Notes: generated from the sequence alone by a model not told the origin. Positions 1 to 7,825 are shown, counted from the stretch's first letter. The stretch is 12,417 nt of DNA from FEN-727 sp036508635 (GCA_036508635.1 DATCGY010000228.1:1-12417), one strand, 5' to 3'. Translations and numbers: made by a program.

Positions 1-866
1 AGAGTGCCATTGCCGCGATACCGGCTGCGCCTGCCGCAACGAGAGGTGCCGGTGGGGCGGGCGGAGAGAACGTTCAGGCTTCCGCGCCGCAGGTCGCCGA
101 GAGTGCGCCTGGCCGGACCTCCGAAAAGGCAGCGCCGACAAAAGAGACTGCCACTGATGCCGGCAGGCAGAGTCCCGCCACGCCCGCTGAGGGTCCAGCC
201 GCGGCGGTTGAGGGAGCTCGACCGGCTGGCGGTGGGGCTGTCGATTCGCGAGAAGCCGGCAAAGGAAGCTCCGAGCGAGAGAAGGTGCGCAGAACATGGA
301 TGGCGTTGATGGCCGACCTCAAGAAAACAGGCCAGATGAAACTCTATGCGCTGCTTACCAAGGCAAGGGTTCAGGGCGCAAAAGGCGGCAGCCTTGTGCT
401 CGGTTTTCCTGAGGACGCGCTTTTCCAGATGGACGTGCTGGCCGATTCCTCGGCGGACATCGCCACCATCGAAGAAACCTGGCAACGTTTTGCCGGAGAG
501 CAGGTGAGAGTCAAGCTCGTTACCGCCTCCGCGGGCGTGAGAAAGCCTGCCCCGGCGCAGCCCGAGGGCCATGCGAGGGGCGCCGCGGACGTTGCAGATA
601 CACAGGCTGACACGAGCGCCGACGAAAAAGCGCCGGCCGCTTCCGACAACGCCGAGGCGCGTGCTCCGGAGCAGCGGGCTGACGTCAATGGTACGGGCGG
701 CTCTCTCGCTACTGACGCTCCCGAGGCGGGCGGAAGTCCGCCGGATAACAGCGACAAAGCTATTGCGAAGAAGAGCAAGAAGGCCAACTCAAAGGACATT
801 GCCCGAAAGCTCAAAGAGAGCTTCGACGGTGAGATAATCGAAGAGAAGAAGGAAGGGAAGGATTAG
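1..866 (+). CDS. dnaX: DNA polymerase III subunit gamma/tau, C-terminal part (5' end outside window)
   Basis: The reading frame is open from base 3 to the TAG at 864-866 with no start, so the gene begins upstream and its AAA+ ATPase domain is not visible. The visible part starts with about 90 residues of Ala/Pro/Gly-rich linker (to about base 270). A compact domain follows, beginning near the Trp of RRTWMALMADLKKTGQMKLY (about 280-345) and running to about 530; this matches the helical-plus-strand C-terminal domain of bacterial gamma/tau. The last ~110 residues are a low-complexity Ala/Asp/Glu/Lys tail. In the holoenzyme, DnaX is the clamp-loader motor and tau links it to the polymerase. Identification rests on this domain and on the dnaX-ybaB-recR order, a very common bacterial cluster. 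The ybaB start lies 1 nt after the stop. No slippery heptamer for gamma production can be judged, because that part is missing. Confidence 0.87.
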   Translation, partial: SAIAAIPAAPAATRGAGGAGGENVQASAPQVAESAPGRTSEKAAPTKETATDAGRQSPATPAEGPAAAVEGARPAGGGAVDSREAGKGSSEREKVRRTWMALMADLKKTGQMKLYALLTKARVQGAKGGSLVLGFPEDALFQMDVLADSSADIATIEETWQRFAGEQVRVKLVTASAGVRKPAPAQPEGHARGAADVADTQADTSADEKAPAASDNAEARAPEQRADVNGTGGSLATDAPEAGGSPPDNSDKAIAKKSKKANSKDIARKLKESFDGEIIEEKKEGKD

Positions 867-867
867 C

Positions 868-1233
868 ATGTCCAAGGGCAAGTACTATCCCAAGGCTCCC
901 AAGGGCCCCAAGGGCGGAGGCCCTCAGGATATGATGAAACAGCTGCAGCAGGTACAGCACCAGATGGAAGAAGCGCAGGAGGCACTGGCCGGTGAAACGG
1001 TCGAGTACTCCGCCGGTGGCGGCATGGTTAAAGTCGTGGCGGACGGTCAACAGAACATAAAGTCGATAGCAATCGACCCGCAGGCGGTGGACCCGGACGA
1101 CGTCTCAATGCTCGAAGACATGATCCTCGTAGCCGTGAACGGGGCACTCGAGACGTCACAGGAGCTCGCGGCGGAGCGCATGGGCGGGCTTACCGGCCTC
1201 GGTCCGGGCGGCCTCGGCATCCCGGGCCTTTGA
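868..1233 (+). CDS. ybaB: YbaB/EbfC family nucleoid-associated protein
   Basis: This is a 121-residue protein of the YbaB/EbfC family, small dimeric DNA-binding proteins associated with the nucleoid. A basic, glycine-rich N-terminal lead (residues 1-18, KAPKGPKGGG) precedes the family signature: a first helix with DMMKQLQQVQHQMEEAQEAL (21-40), the hallmark strand segment SAGGGMVKVVADG (48-60), then IKSIAIDP and a C-terminal helix. The tail is Gly/Leu-rich (GLTGLGPGGLGIPGL). The start is the ATG at 868, preceded by a purine-rich stretch (GGAAGGGAAGG) in the end of dnaX, so translation is probably coupled to dnaX. It sits between dnaX and recR, the usual place for this gene. The exact cellular function of the family is not settled. 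Confidence 0.95.
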   Translation: MSKGKYYPKAPKGPKGGGPQDMMKQLQQVQHQMEEAQEALAGETVEYSAGGGMVKVVADGQQNIKSIAIDPQAVDPDDVSMLEDMILVAVNGALETSQELAAERMGGLTGLGPGGLGIPGL

Positions 1234-1243
1234 GAGAGCAGGT

Positions 1244-1843
1244 ATGGCGTACCTCTCGGTTTCGCTCGAGAACCTCATAGAACATCTGTGCGGGCTTCCC
1301 GGCATTGGCCCCAAATCGGCCCAGAGGATCGCGCTCTATCTTCTCTCGATTCCAAGAGATGACGCGGTTGAGCTCGCAAAAGCCATCGTTGACGTTAAAG
1401 ACAGGGTCAGGTTCTGCAGCATATGCTACAACATCTCTGAGGGTGAGATATGCGGCGTCTGCTCCGATGAGCGAAGGGACAATTCCATCATCTGCGTTGT
1501 GGAAGAACCCAAGGACATTATCGCAATCGAGCGCAGCGGCTCGTTCAGGGGCCGCTACCACGTTCTCGGCGGGGCAACCTCTCCAATAGACGGCATCGGC
1601 CCCGACGAGCTCCGCTTTACCGAGCTATTGTCCCGGCTCAGGGACGGCTCCGTGACCGAGATCATCGCCGCCTCCAACCCCAACGCCGAGGGCGAAGCAA
1701 CCGCCCTCTACCTGGCCCAACTAGTTCGACCCCTCACAATCAAAGTCACCCGCATTGCCCGCGGCCTCCCCGTCGGCGGCGACCTAGAGTACGCCGACGA
1801 AATCACCCTCAGCCGCGCCCTCGACGGCCGCACCGAACTCTAA
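1244..1843 (+). CDS. recR: Recombination mediator protein RecR
   Basis: The 199-residue protein is normal length for RecR, which works with RecO (and RecF) to load RecA on SSB-coated single-stranded DNA during gap repair. A helix-hairpin-helix region is visible at the N-terminus (GLPGIGPKSAQRIALYLL, 17-34). It is followed by a C4 zinc finger (C58, C61, C70, C73), a Toprim domain from about residue 81 (VVEEPKDIIAIE, then ASNPNAEGEATALYL with its conserved Glu), and the C-terminal segment TRIARGLPVGGDLEYAD, a strong RecR signature. All expected key residues are present. The gene starts 10 nt after the ybaB stop with a GA-rich ribosome-binding region, consistent with one dnaX-ybaB-recR operon. 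It is convergent with the exporter permease gene, with only 23 nt between the stops. Confidence 0.98.
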   Translation: MAYLSVSLENLIEHLCGLPGIGPKSAQRIALYLLSIPRDDAVELAKAIVDVKDRVRFCSICYNISEGEICGVCSDERRDNSIICVVEEPKDIIAIERSGSFRGRYHVLGGATSPIDGIGPDELRFTELLSRLRDGSVTEIIAASNPNAEGEATALYLAQLVRPLTIKVTRIARGLPVGGDLEYADEITLSRALDGRTEL

Positions 1844-1846
1844 CCT

Positions 1847-1866
1847 CCAAACCCCCCACCGTTTGG
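1847..1866. terminator. Small inverted repeat between convergent genes, possible weak terminator
   Basis: CCAAAC at 1847-1852 and GTTTGG at 1861-1866 form a perfect 6-bp inverted repeat around a C-rich 8-nt spacer. It fills nearly all the 23-nt gap between the convergent recR and permease genes, so it could serve both strands. Neither side carries a real T-tract, which makes an intrinsic terminator doubtful. Confidence 0.25.
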
Positions 1867-3081
1867 TTATTCGTAGCGGAGGGATTCGATGGGGTCTAGC
1901 TTGGAGGCCTGGCGGGCGGGGTAGACGCCGAAGAAGACGCCGACGAGCATGGAGAAGAGGAAGGCGAGGAGCACTATCCATATTGTTACCTGGGCTTGGA
2001 GGTGGACGAGGGAATGGTAGAGCCAGGCTCCGCCGATTGCAATCAGGACGCCGATGGTGCCACCGACAAGGCTCAGAACAACTGCCTCGACCAGGAACTG
2101 GAGAAGTATATCGCGGGTCTTGGCACCGACTGCCTTGCGTATACCGACCTCGCGGGTTCGCTCTGTCACGGAAACGAGCATGATGTTCATTATTCCGATG
2201 CCACCAACGAGGAGCGATATCCCCGCAACACCACCGAGCAGGTACGTCAATATCTTCGTGATACTCTGAGCGAAGCCGAGTATGTCGCTCTGCGTGATTA
2301 CCGTGAACTCATCCGTGGAAAACGTCTTTGCCAGCTTGTCCTTGATGCGATTTGCATCGGTAGTGACGCTACCGGTGGAGGTTGCTTTGGCGGTTATCAA
2401 TGTTGGATGGTTCGACCCGAAGACGCTGATCGCCGTCGTTGACGGTATCCAGGACTGGGCGTCCAAGTCGAAGGTCATGGTGCGCCCTTTCTTCTCCTGG
2501 ATCCCTATGACCTTGAACTTCCTTCCCTTGATGGTAATAAACTGGCCGATCGGGTCCTGTCCCTTGAAAAGAGCGTCGGCCACGGTCTGTCCGATCACGA
2601 TCACGTGGCGCCCGCTCTCCTCTTCGGCCTTGGTAAAGAACCTGCCGGTGGTCGCAGTCAGGGCCCGGACGCCGAATTCGTTGTAGCCGGTCCCTATGAC
2701 GATGCCGAAGAACCGGGTGTTGCCGGCGTTCATGTAGATTGAGCGCTGGTACTCCGGGCTCGCGAGCTCCTGGCTTCCAAGTGCTTTGCCGATATCCTGG
2801 ACCGTACGCGGAGTGAACTTGTTGAGGGCGGTCATGGGAGAGCCCTGCTGCATTATGTTGGTTCCCATGCTCAGCTCGAGTTTGAACGGCACGACCATGA
2901 TCAGGTTAGAGCCCAAGCCCTGGATGCTCTGTGTTATCTCGGCGCGGGCTCCCGAGCCGAGAGAGACGAGCAGGATTATCGAGCCGACGCCGATTATCAC
3001 TCCGAGCATGGTCAACATGCTGCGAAGCTTGTTTGCCCTGAGTGCCAGCAGGGCGGTCGTTATGCTTTCGAAGATCTTCAT
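1867..3081 (-). CDS. MacB/FtsX-type ABC transporter permease
   Basis: This 404-residue membrane protein has the four-helix MacB layout: TM1 at about 21-45, a large extracytoplasmic domain (about 46-270, MacB_PCD type), then TM2 (about 275-302), TM3 (about 328-352) and TM4 (about 366-388). The coupling-helix motif ERTREVGIRKAVGA (307-320) and the C-terminal YPARQASKLDPIESLRYE are both strongly diagnostic. Proteins of this family do not form a classical channel; they transmit force from ATP hydrolysis to the extracytoplasmic side to move peptides, lipids or drugs. The start codon overlaps the ATPase stop by 4 nt (ATGA, 3078-3081), so the two are translationally coupled and surely form one transporter. 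In E. coli MacB the ATPase and permease are fused; here they are split. The substrate cannot be told from sequence. Confidence 0.96.
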   Translation of the reverse strand: MKIFESITTALLALRANKLRSMLTMLGVIIGVGSIILLVSLGSGARAEITQSIQGLGSNLIMVVPFKLELSMGTNIMQQGSPMTALNKFTPRTVQDIGKALGSQELASPEYQRSIYMNAGNTRFFGIVIGTGYNEFGVRALTATTGRFFTKAEEESGRHVIVIGQTVADALFKGQDPIGQFITIKGRKFKVIGIQEKKGRTMTFDLDAQSWIPSTTAISVFGSNHPTLITAKATSTGSVTTDANRIKDKLAKTFSTDEFTVITQSDILGFAQSITKILTYLLGGVAGISLLVGGIGIMNIMLVSVTERTREVGIRKAVGAKTRDILLQFLVEAVVLSLVGGTIGVLIAIGGAWLYHSLVHLQAQVTIWIVLLAFLFSMLVGVFFGVYPARQASKLDPIESLRYE

Positions 3082-3842
3082 GATTGGGAGCCCCCCGCAC
3101 CGCTTGCCAGCCGCTCGCCTTCTATGTTGGGGCGCATGTTGGTGGTATTTCGCTTTTCAGTGATGGCCTCCTGGCCGACTATCGCACCATCCCGCAACAT
3201 GACTATGCGGTCTCCGTGCTCCGCCAATTCGTGCTCATGAGTGACCAGGACAAGGGTAATCCCCTTGCCGTTCAACTCCTGGAGTATCGTCATGATCTCT
3301 ATGCCCGAGCGCGTGTCGAGGTTCCCTGTCGGTTCGTCCGCCATGATGATTTGGGGATTGTTTATCAGCGCGCGGGCGATTGCGACGCGCTGCTGCTCGC
3401 CTCCAGAGAGCTGGCTGGGGTAATGCCCGAGCCGGTGTCCCAACCCCACGTTGTTGAGAGCCTCCGTGGCGCGCCGGTGTCGCTCGATGGCCCCGGTGCC
3501 GGCGTAGAGGAGCGGCAACTCGACATTGGTAAGCGCCGTGGTGCGGGCAAGGAGATTGAACTTCTGAAAGACGAAACCTATCTTTCGATTTCTCACCTCG
3601 GCGAGCCGGTTATCGCTTACCTTGCTGATATCGTCGCCGTCCACGGTAAGCGTTCCTGAGGTGGGGTGGTCGAGGCAGCCCATTATGTGCATAAGGGTTG
3701 ACTTGCCCGATCCGGAAGCCCCCATAATAACAAGGAACTCACCCAACTTCACTTCAAGCGAGACGCCTCTCAACGCTTCCACCACGGTGTCGCCCATGGT
3801 GTATTTCTTCACCAGGTTGTCCGCCTGGATGATACCGGCCAT
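3078..3842 (-). CDS. MacB/LolD-type ABC transporter ATP-binding protein
   Basis: The 254-residue protein is a complete nucleotide-binding domain. It has Walker A GASGSGKST (41-49), Q-loop Gln93 in FVFQKFNLL, signature LSGGEQQ (145-151), Walker B IIMADEPTGNLD (165-176) and H-loop His202. The MGCLDHPTSG and GNLDTRSG segments are typical of the MacB/LolD group, which drives type VII (mechanotransmission) ABC systems. The last ~30 residues (after about 225) extend past the domain and are polar and variable. It energises the permease encoded directly downstream with a 4-nt overlap. The gene follows the membrane-fusion protein gene after 93 nt, with only a weak GGGGA ribosome-binding site before the ATG. 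Confidence 0.97.
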   Translation of the reverse strand: MAGIIQADNLVKKYTMGDTVVEALRGVSLEVKLGEFLVIMGASGSGKSTLMHIMGCLDHPTSGTLTVDGDDISKVSDNRLAEVRNRKIGFVFQKFNLLARTTALTNVELPLLYAGTGAIERHRRATEALNNVGLGHRLGHYPSQLSGGEQQRVAIARALINNPQIIMADEPTGNLDTRSGIEIMTILQELNGKGITLVLVTHEHELAEHGDRIVMLRDGAIVGQEAITEKRNTTNMRPNIEGERLASGAGGSQS

Positions 3843-3935
3843 TGAGGTTCCCCAATCGCGTTCGCTCGGCTATCGGCCGAAATCGAAGCGGGCACCAGGC
3901 GATTGGCGAGGCTTGCGCGAAGCGTGTTCGCATTG

Positions 3936-5291
3936 CTACGGGAGCTTGACGCCCGAGCCGTCCTTGAGCTTGTCGACTCCCTTGACGACTACCTGGTCTC
4001 CTATCTTTACGCCTTCGACGATCTCTACCGAGTTCTCGGTGGCCAGCCCGACGACCACCGGGGTCAACCGAGCTTTTCCGTCAACAACCTTGAACACGTA
4101 TTTCTTGCCGCTCTTCTCGACGATGGCTTCTACAGGCACGACATTCGCTGCTTTCTTCGATGCCACGGTTACATCGGCCGTACCGGTCATGCCGATCTTC
4201 AGGTTGGTATCCGCTTCGGTCATCTGGATCGTGACCTCGAAAGCAGTCGCCCCGGCTTCATTGGTGGTTGCAACGTCTGCTACTTTTACTACGGTGCCCT
4301 GATACTTCTGGCCCTGGTACGCTTCGAGACCGACCGAAGCCTGTTGGTTGGGCTGTATCTTCGCAATATCCGACTCGTCGACCTTCGCTACCATCGACAT
4401 GCTCTTGAGGTCAACGATCTCATAGACAGGTGTGCCGGGCATGATGAATGCGCCAGGGACAGGGGCCCCACCGGACGGCAGGCCGATGTTGCCCATGCCG
4501 CCGGACAGGCTGGTCAGGGAGGAGAGGTTGAGGCCCGAGGGGATCATGCTACTGAAGCTGCTCATCAGGGTGCTCAGCATGCTGTTGATCGAGCCTCCAC
4601 TACTTTGAACCGGGACGAGCGTTCCAGCTACGGGTGCAGTGATCGTCGCGGCCTTCAGGTTTTTCTGTGCGTTCTCGATAGCTTTCTCGGCGGCGGCTTC
4701 CTGGGCGCCCGTGCTCACGCCACCTCCACCGCCCGTACTGAATGAAGGTCGGTTCGCGGTCTGAGAGAGGAATTGCTGATACGAAGCCTCGATCGCCTGC
4801 AAGGCGGGCAATCGCTGGTCCTGGGGAAGAGACGGCACCAGCAGCTTCTCGAGGTTGTAGAGGTTTTTCACACCCGCATCGACGCTGTTGAGTGCCGAGT
4901 TCACCGAAGTGCCGATCCCCGATGCCGCGGACGAGAAGCCGTTGAGGGCGCTGGCCAGGGATTGTGTCGACTCGAGGCTCGCTTCTGCGCTGAGGACGGA
5001 CTGTTGCAGGCTTGATGTATCGAGTTGGATGAGCGGTTGGCCCGCTGCCACCTGCTGCCCATCTTGAACATAGACCTGCGCTACAGGGCCGTAGACCTGG
5101 GGGATTACCTGTACCGGGCTCGTGGCCTGTAGCGTGCCGGCCACCGTGACCGTCTCATCGATTGCCCTGGGCCCGACTCGTTCGACTTGTACCTGTACGG
5201 AAGAGCCTCCGCAGCCCGCGAACACAAGGGCGAGCAGTGCTACTGCGAGAATGGCCTTGACCACGATCGGGGCAGACCTCTTTAGACTCAC
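3936..5291 (-). CDS. MacA/HlyD-like membrane-fusion lipoprotein of the ABC exporter
   Basis: I place the start at a GTG (5291), preceded 6 nt upstream by GGAGG (5298-5302); the open frame runs 23 codons further, but without such a site. From GTG the product is 451 residues and begins with a textbook lipoprotein signal: Lys/Arg near the start, a hydrophobic stretch (about 9-24), then the lipobox FAGC with Cys27. The mature part has the first lipoyl half (GPVAQVYVQDGQQVAAGQPL, 68-87), an Ala/Ser-rich helical hairpin (about 95-215), and the second lipoyl half beginning ATITAPVAGTLVPV (215-228). The second half resumes only at PGTPVYEIVDL (285-295), after about 55 Ser/Gly/Met/Leu-rich residues. 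A beta-barrel domain follows (VAKVDESDIAKIQPNQQASV), then the membrane-proximal domain. It is the adaptor for the ATPase and permease encoded downstream. No outer-membrane channel gene is nearby, which fits a cell without a TolC partner but does not prove it. Confidence 0.93.
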   Translation of the reverse strand: MSLKRSAPIVVKAILAVALLALVFAGCGGSSVQVQVERVGPRAIDETVTVAGTLQATSPVQVIPQVYGPVAQVYVQDGQQVAAGQPLIQLDTSSLQQSVLSAEASLESTQSLASALNGFSSAASGIGTSVNSALNSVDAGVKNLYNLEKLLVPSLPQDQRLPALQAIEASYQQFLSQTANRPSFSTGGGGGVSTGAQEAAAEKAIENAQKNLKAATITAPVAGTLVPVQSSGGSINSMLSTLMSSFSSMIPSGLNLSSLTSLSGGMGNIGLPSGGAPVPGAFIMPGTPVYEIVDLKSMSMVAKVDESDIAKIQPNQQASVGLEAYQGQKYQGTVVKVADVATTNEAGATAFEVTIQMTEADTNLKIGMTGTADVTVASKKAANVVPVEAIVEKSGKKYVFKVVDGKARLTPVVVGLATENSVEIVEGVKIGDQVVVKGVDKLKDGSGVKLP

Positions 5292-5297
5292 TTCATT

Positions 5298-5302
5298 CCT
5301 CC
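5298..5302 (-). promoter_or_regulatory. Ribosome-binding site that fixes the GTG start of the fusion protein
   Basis: GGAGG on the minus strand lies 6 nt before the GTG at 5291. The ATG between them runs into a stop after two codons, so GTG is the only start that fits both this site and the lipoprotein signal peptide. Confidence 0.75.
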
Positions 5303-5380
5303 GGGAACCACATTTCAGGAAGATCCGACTGATTCTCTTCCGCAGGGCTGGCGCTACCAAAACCCGGTTCCGTGAAAATC

Positions 5381-5404
5381 GCGGCCCGAGTCAACCCGGG
5401 CCGC
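5381..5404. promoter_or_regulatory. Perfect 8-8-8 inverted repeat in the exporter leader (operator or attenuator candidate)
   Basis: GCGGCCCG (5381-5388) and CGGGCCGC (5397-5404) are perfect inverted arms around an 8-nt spacer, AGTCAACC. The repeat lies about 90 nt before the fusion-protein start and about 25 nt downstream of a candidate -10 box. Read on the minus strand it is a strong GC hairpin followed by GATTTTC, so it could act as an attenuator or terminator in the nascent leader. As DNA, its 24-bp dyad is also the size of an operator for a dimeric repressor. No regulator gene lies beside it. The repeat is certain; its role is inference. Confidence 0.45.
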
Positions 5405-5429
5405 CAAAGCTATCGAATAGCAAAGAGAT

Positions 5430-5458
5430 ACTATATCAGGAGCCCGTTTTGGGGAACC
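5430..5458 (-). promoter_or_regulatory. Candidate extended -10 promoter for the exporter operon
   Basis: On the minus strand, TGATATAGT contains a TATAGT -10 box (5430-5435) with the TG of an extended -10 element. The hexamer 17 nt upstream (GGTTCC, 5453-5458) is a poor -35, which extended -10 promoters can tolerate. Transcription would begin near 5423, giving a leader of about 130 nt that contains the 5381-5404 hairpin. The 287-nt gap between the CPBP gene and the fusion-protein gene contains no other gene that I can see. Confidence 0.4.
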
Positions 5459-5578
5459 CCCCCCAGGTAATAACTTTTAGTGGGAGCGTTCTTTCTCGGA
5501 ACGAGGCACCGGAAGCCAGGCTCAGGCTATCCCGGCAATCAATGCGCCAAATGCGACTCCAGGGACTCTCCGAAGCCT

Positions 5579-6682
5579 TCAAAAGAGGTTTAACAGTCCA
5601 GAAAGCACCAGTATCAAGCCGTTGTAGATGGCATGGCCTAGCATAGAGCCCGCAAGGTTATGTCGGCGTTCGTAGATATAGCAGAGACCGTACCCGAGCA
5701 GTGCCCGTGGGAGAAAACCGATAAGCTCGAAGTGCGCCGCCGCAAATAGCACGCCGTTTATTATCATCGCCGGCTGCATATCCATCCTGTTCCGCAGTGC
5801 CGGGTACAGGTAGCCGCGGAAGAATATCTCTTCGCAGATGGGAGCGAGTATCACCAGCGTCACCACGAGCAGGAATATCAATCCCGGACTGACACCACCG
5901 GATGTGATCCGCGTAACCGATTTGCTGACCGTGTCAGGCGTATTGGTGTTCCGGAATATCTGTTGTGAAACATAAGCGAGCGCTATCGCCGCAACGAAGA
6001 GGGGCAGCCCTAGTACCGCACCCCATGTCAGCGCGCTTCCCAGGCCGTCCATTTTGAGCCCGAGCGCCGTCAGCGTGCTGCCATGTCTTACCTTTACGGA
6101 GTAGAAAGTGCCTGCCAGCAGGAGCGTATAGAGGATAACGCTCGACAGGAAAATCAGGAGGAACGTGGCGGTCGTGCTGGAGAATGACTGCCGTAGCACC
6201 GCGTAAACCGCGTAGCTGAGCCCGGAGCCGAGCAGGAACGAGATGGCGAATATTAGCAGCGCTTCGCCTATGCCCCATGGAGCTCCGGGGAATACGGTTT
6301 CTCTTGAAGGCCTTCGGTATGCCGCGGGTGGCGCTTGATATTGCTGGTATCCATGACCGTAATATCCCCCGGGAGGTGCTCCCGGAGGAGGCGGGTAACC
6401 TCCATATTGAGGATAGTGTGACTGAGCCGGATACCCCGGCTGTTGAGGCGGTGGCGGCTGCCCGCTCGCCGGCCCATGCCCGGCGGGAGCGCCAGGCTGT
6501 ACCGGGAAACCGGAGCTCGCGGCGCAAGCCCTGCAATAGTTTCGGTTCCCCCTGACCACGCGGCACCAGGCGCACACAAGGCGACTACAGGATACGCATT
6601 TTGCCACTGCCTCTGTCCCGGGGTGGCTCGAGCACTCCGGGCAGTTATCCCCGCGTCCGGCTGGTGGCGCCGGGTAGTTCAT
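5579..6682 (-). CDS. B-box-like zinc-finger protein with C-terminal CPBP (CAAX protease-like) membrane domain
   Basis: The 367-residue protein has three parts. The N-terminus (14-53) has four CxxC pairs (C14/C17, C29/C32, C37/C40, C50/C53) plus His20, a B-box-like zinc-binding pattern. A Pro/Gly/Tyr/Gln-rich disordered linker follows (about 60-125). The rest (about 130-367) is a multi-helix membrane domain with the CPBP/CAAX-protease motifs: the Glu-Glu motif EEIFFRG (284-290), FAAAHFE with His317, and HAIYN (350-354). Family members in bacteria are intramembrane proteases or lack a known substrate, with roles in bacteriocin immunity, signalling and protein processing; here the catalytic Glu and His residues are kept. 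It starts 49 nt after the asd stop, with GGGAGG 9 nt before the ATG, so it may be the last gene of a lysC-asd transcript. Nothing in the sequence suggests a link to amino-acid synthesis, and the substrate is unknown. Confidence 0.9.
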   Translation of the reverse strand: MNYPAPPAGRGDNCPECSSHPGTEAVAKCVSCSRLVCAWCRVVRGNRNYCRACAASSGFPVQPGAPAGHGPASGQPPPPQQPGYPAQSHYPQYGGYPPPPGAPPGGYYGHGYQQYQAPPAAYRRPSRETVFPGAPWGIGEALLIFAISFLLGSGLSYAVYAVLRQSFSSTTATFLLIFLSSVILYTLLLAGTFYSVKVRHGSTLTALGLKMDGLGSALTWGAVLGLPLFVAAIALAYVSQQIFRNTNTPDTVSKSVTRITSGGVSPGLIFLLVVTLVILAPICEEIFFRGYLYPALRNRMDMQPAMIINGVLFAAAHFELIGFLPRALLGYGLCYIYERRHNLAGSMLGHAIYNGLILVLSGLLNLF

Positions 6683-6731
6683 TGAGGCGTGCCTCCCTCG
6701 CGGTCCGCCAGGGGCCGCTGAAGCGGTGGGG

Positions 6732-7733
6732 TCAATCGATCAGCAGCTCCGCGATCTGTACTGCGTTGAGCGCCGCACCCTTCCGCAGGTTGTCGCTGAC
6801 TATCCACAGGTTCAATGCGTTTGGCGCCGAGAAATCCTTCCGGATGCGTCCGACGTAAGACGGGTCTGTGCCCTCGCAGTCGACCGCGAGCGGATAGACG
6901 TTCCTGGACGGGTCGTCTACAACGACAACCCCAGGGGCCGCGGCAAGCACAGCCCTGGCCTCGTCAGGTTCGACGGGATTGGCGAACTGGACGTTGACCG
7001 ACTCGCTATGACCAACCATCACCGGCACCCTCGCGGTTGTTGCGGTGATGGCCATTTCCGGTTCGCCCATGATCTTTCGCGTCTCGTTGATCATCTTCTG
7101 CTCTTCGCGGCAGTAGCCGTTCTCGAGGAATATATCGATATGGGGAAGGCAGTTGTAAGCGATCTGGTGAGGGTAGACCTCGCAGGTGACCGGTTCGCCC
7201 GACTCGATGGCGCGCAACTGCTGCCTGAGCTCCTCGACCGCCTCTTTACCCGTGCCCGAGACAGATTGATATGTGCTCACCACCACACGCTCGATACAAT
7301 ATTTCCTGTGAAGCGGTTCGAGGACAACGACCATCTGGATGGTGGAGCAGTTTGGATTGGATATTATGCCTTTGTGATTGAACGCCTTCGCGGCGTTCAC
7401 CTCCGGAACGATAAGCGGCACGTCAGGCTCCATCCGGAAAGCGTTGGAGTTATCGATAACTATGGCCCCGGCCCGTACCGCAACAGGGCCGAACTTCTCA
7501 GAGATCGAACCACCGGCGGAGAAGAGGGCTATGTCAATTCCCTCAAAGGAGTCTTTATCCAGCACCTGGACGGGCAGCGTCTCGCCCCGGAACTCGAACG
7601 TGCGCCCGCGCGAACGCTCCGAGGCCAGCAGCATGAGCCCAGAGAGGGGGAACTTCCTCTGCTCGAGCACCCTCATCATTTCCTGTCCGACCATGCCGGT
7701 CGCGCCGACGATGGCGACGCGTGGCTCCTTCAT
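6732..7733 (-). CDS. asd: Aspartate-semialdehyde dehydrogenase
   Basis: This cytoplasmic enzyme reduces aspartyl-4-phosphate to aspartate-4-semialdehyde with NADPH, the second step towards lysine/diaminopimelate, threonine and methionine. The 333-residue length is normal. Visible features are the Rossmann start VAIVGATGMVGQEMMRVL (6-23), the nucleophile Cys129 in SNPNCSTIQ, Gln156 in STYQSVSG, and His242 in the catalytic VPVMVGHSES segment. It follows lysC on the same strand after 92 nt, matching its substrate supply from aspartokinase. The ATG has AGGAG about 9 nt upstream. The gap to lysC contains a TTTAAA stretch and a short CGCC/GGCG hairpin but no convincing promoter or terminator. Confidence 0.98.
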   Translation of the reverse strand: MKEPRVAIVGATGMVGQEMMRVLEQRKFPLSGLMLLASERSRGRTFEFRGETLPVQVLDKDSFEGIDIALFSAGGSISEKFGPVAVRAGAIVIDNSNAFRMEPDVPLIVPEVNAAKAFNHKGIISNPNCSTIQMVVVLEPLHRKYCIERVVVSTYQSVSGTGKEAVEELRQQLRAIESGEPVTCEVYPHQIAYNCLPHIDIFLENGYCREEQKMINETRKIMGEPEMAITATTARVPVMVGHSESVNVQFANPVEPDEARAVLAAAPGVVVVDDPSRNVYPLAVDCEGTDPSYVGRIRKDFSAPNALNLWIVSDNLRKGAALNAVQIAELLID

Positions 7734-7825
7734 CTCCCTTGTCTCCTTTCGATTGCATAGCCGCCAAAGGCGAGTGGTAAAGATTTAAACGCCGAAACGC
7801 GCCTTTCTTCTTACCCGGGGCACGT

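Noticed and set aside
3903..4745. 280-codon plus-strand open frame
   Set aside because: It is antisense to the membrane-fusion protein gene; no family features, and it overlaps a well-supported lipoprotein reading.
5451..5464. GGGGAACCCC palindrome in a C-rich run as a terminator
   Set aside because: The loop would be two bases and no T-tract follows on either strand in a useful place.
6726..7760. 344-codon plus-strand open frame
   Set aside because: It is the complement of asd, whose catalytic residues are all present; the product is charged and featureless.
7734..7825. Promoter or riboswitch between lysC and asd
   Set aside because: Only a TTTAAA stretch and a 4-bp hairpin are present; 92 nt is too short for a lysine riboswitch and no -35/-10 pair stands out.
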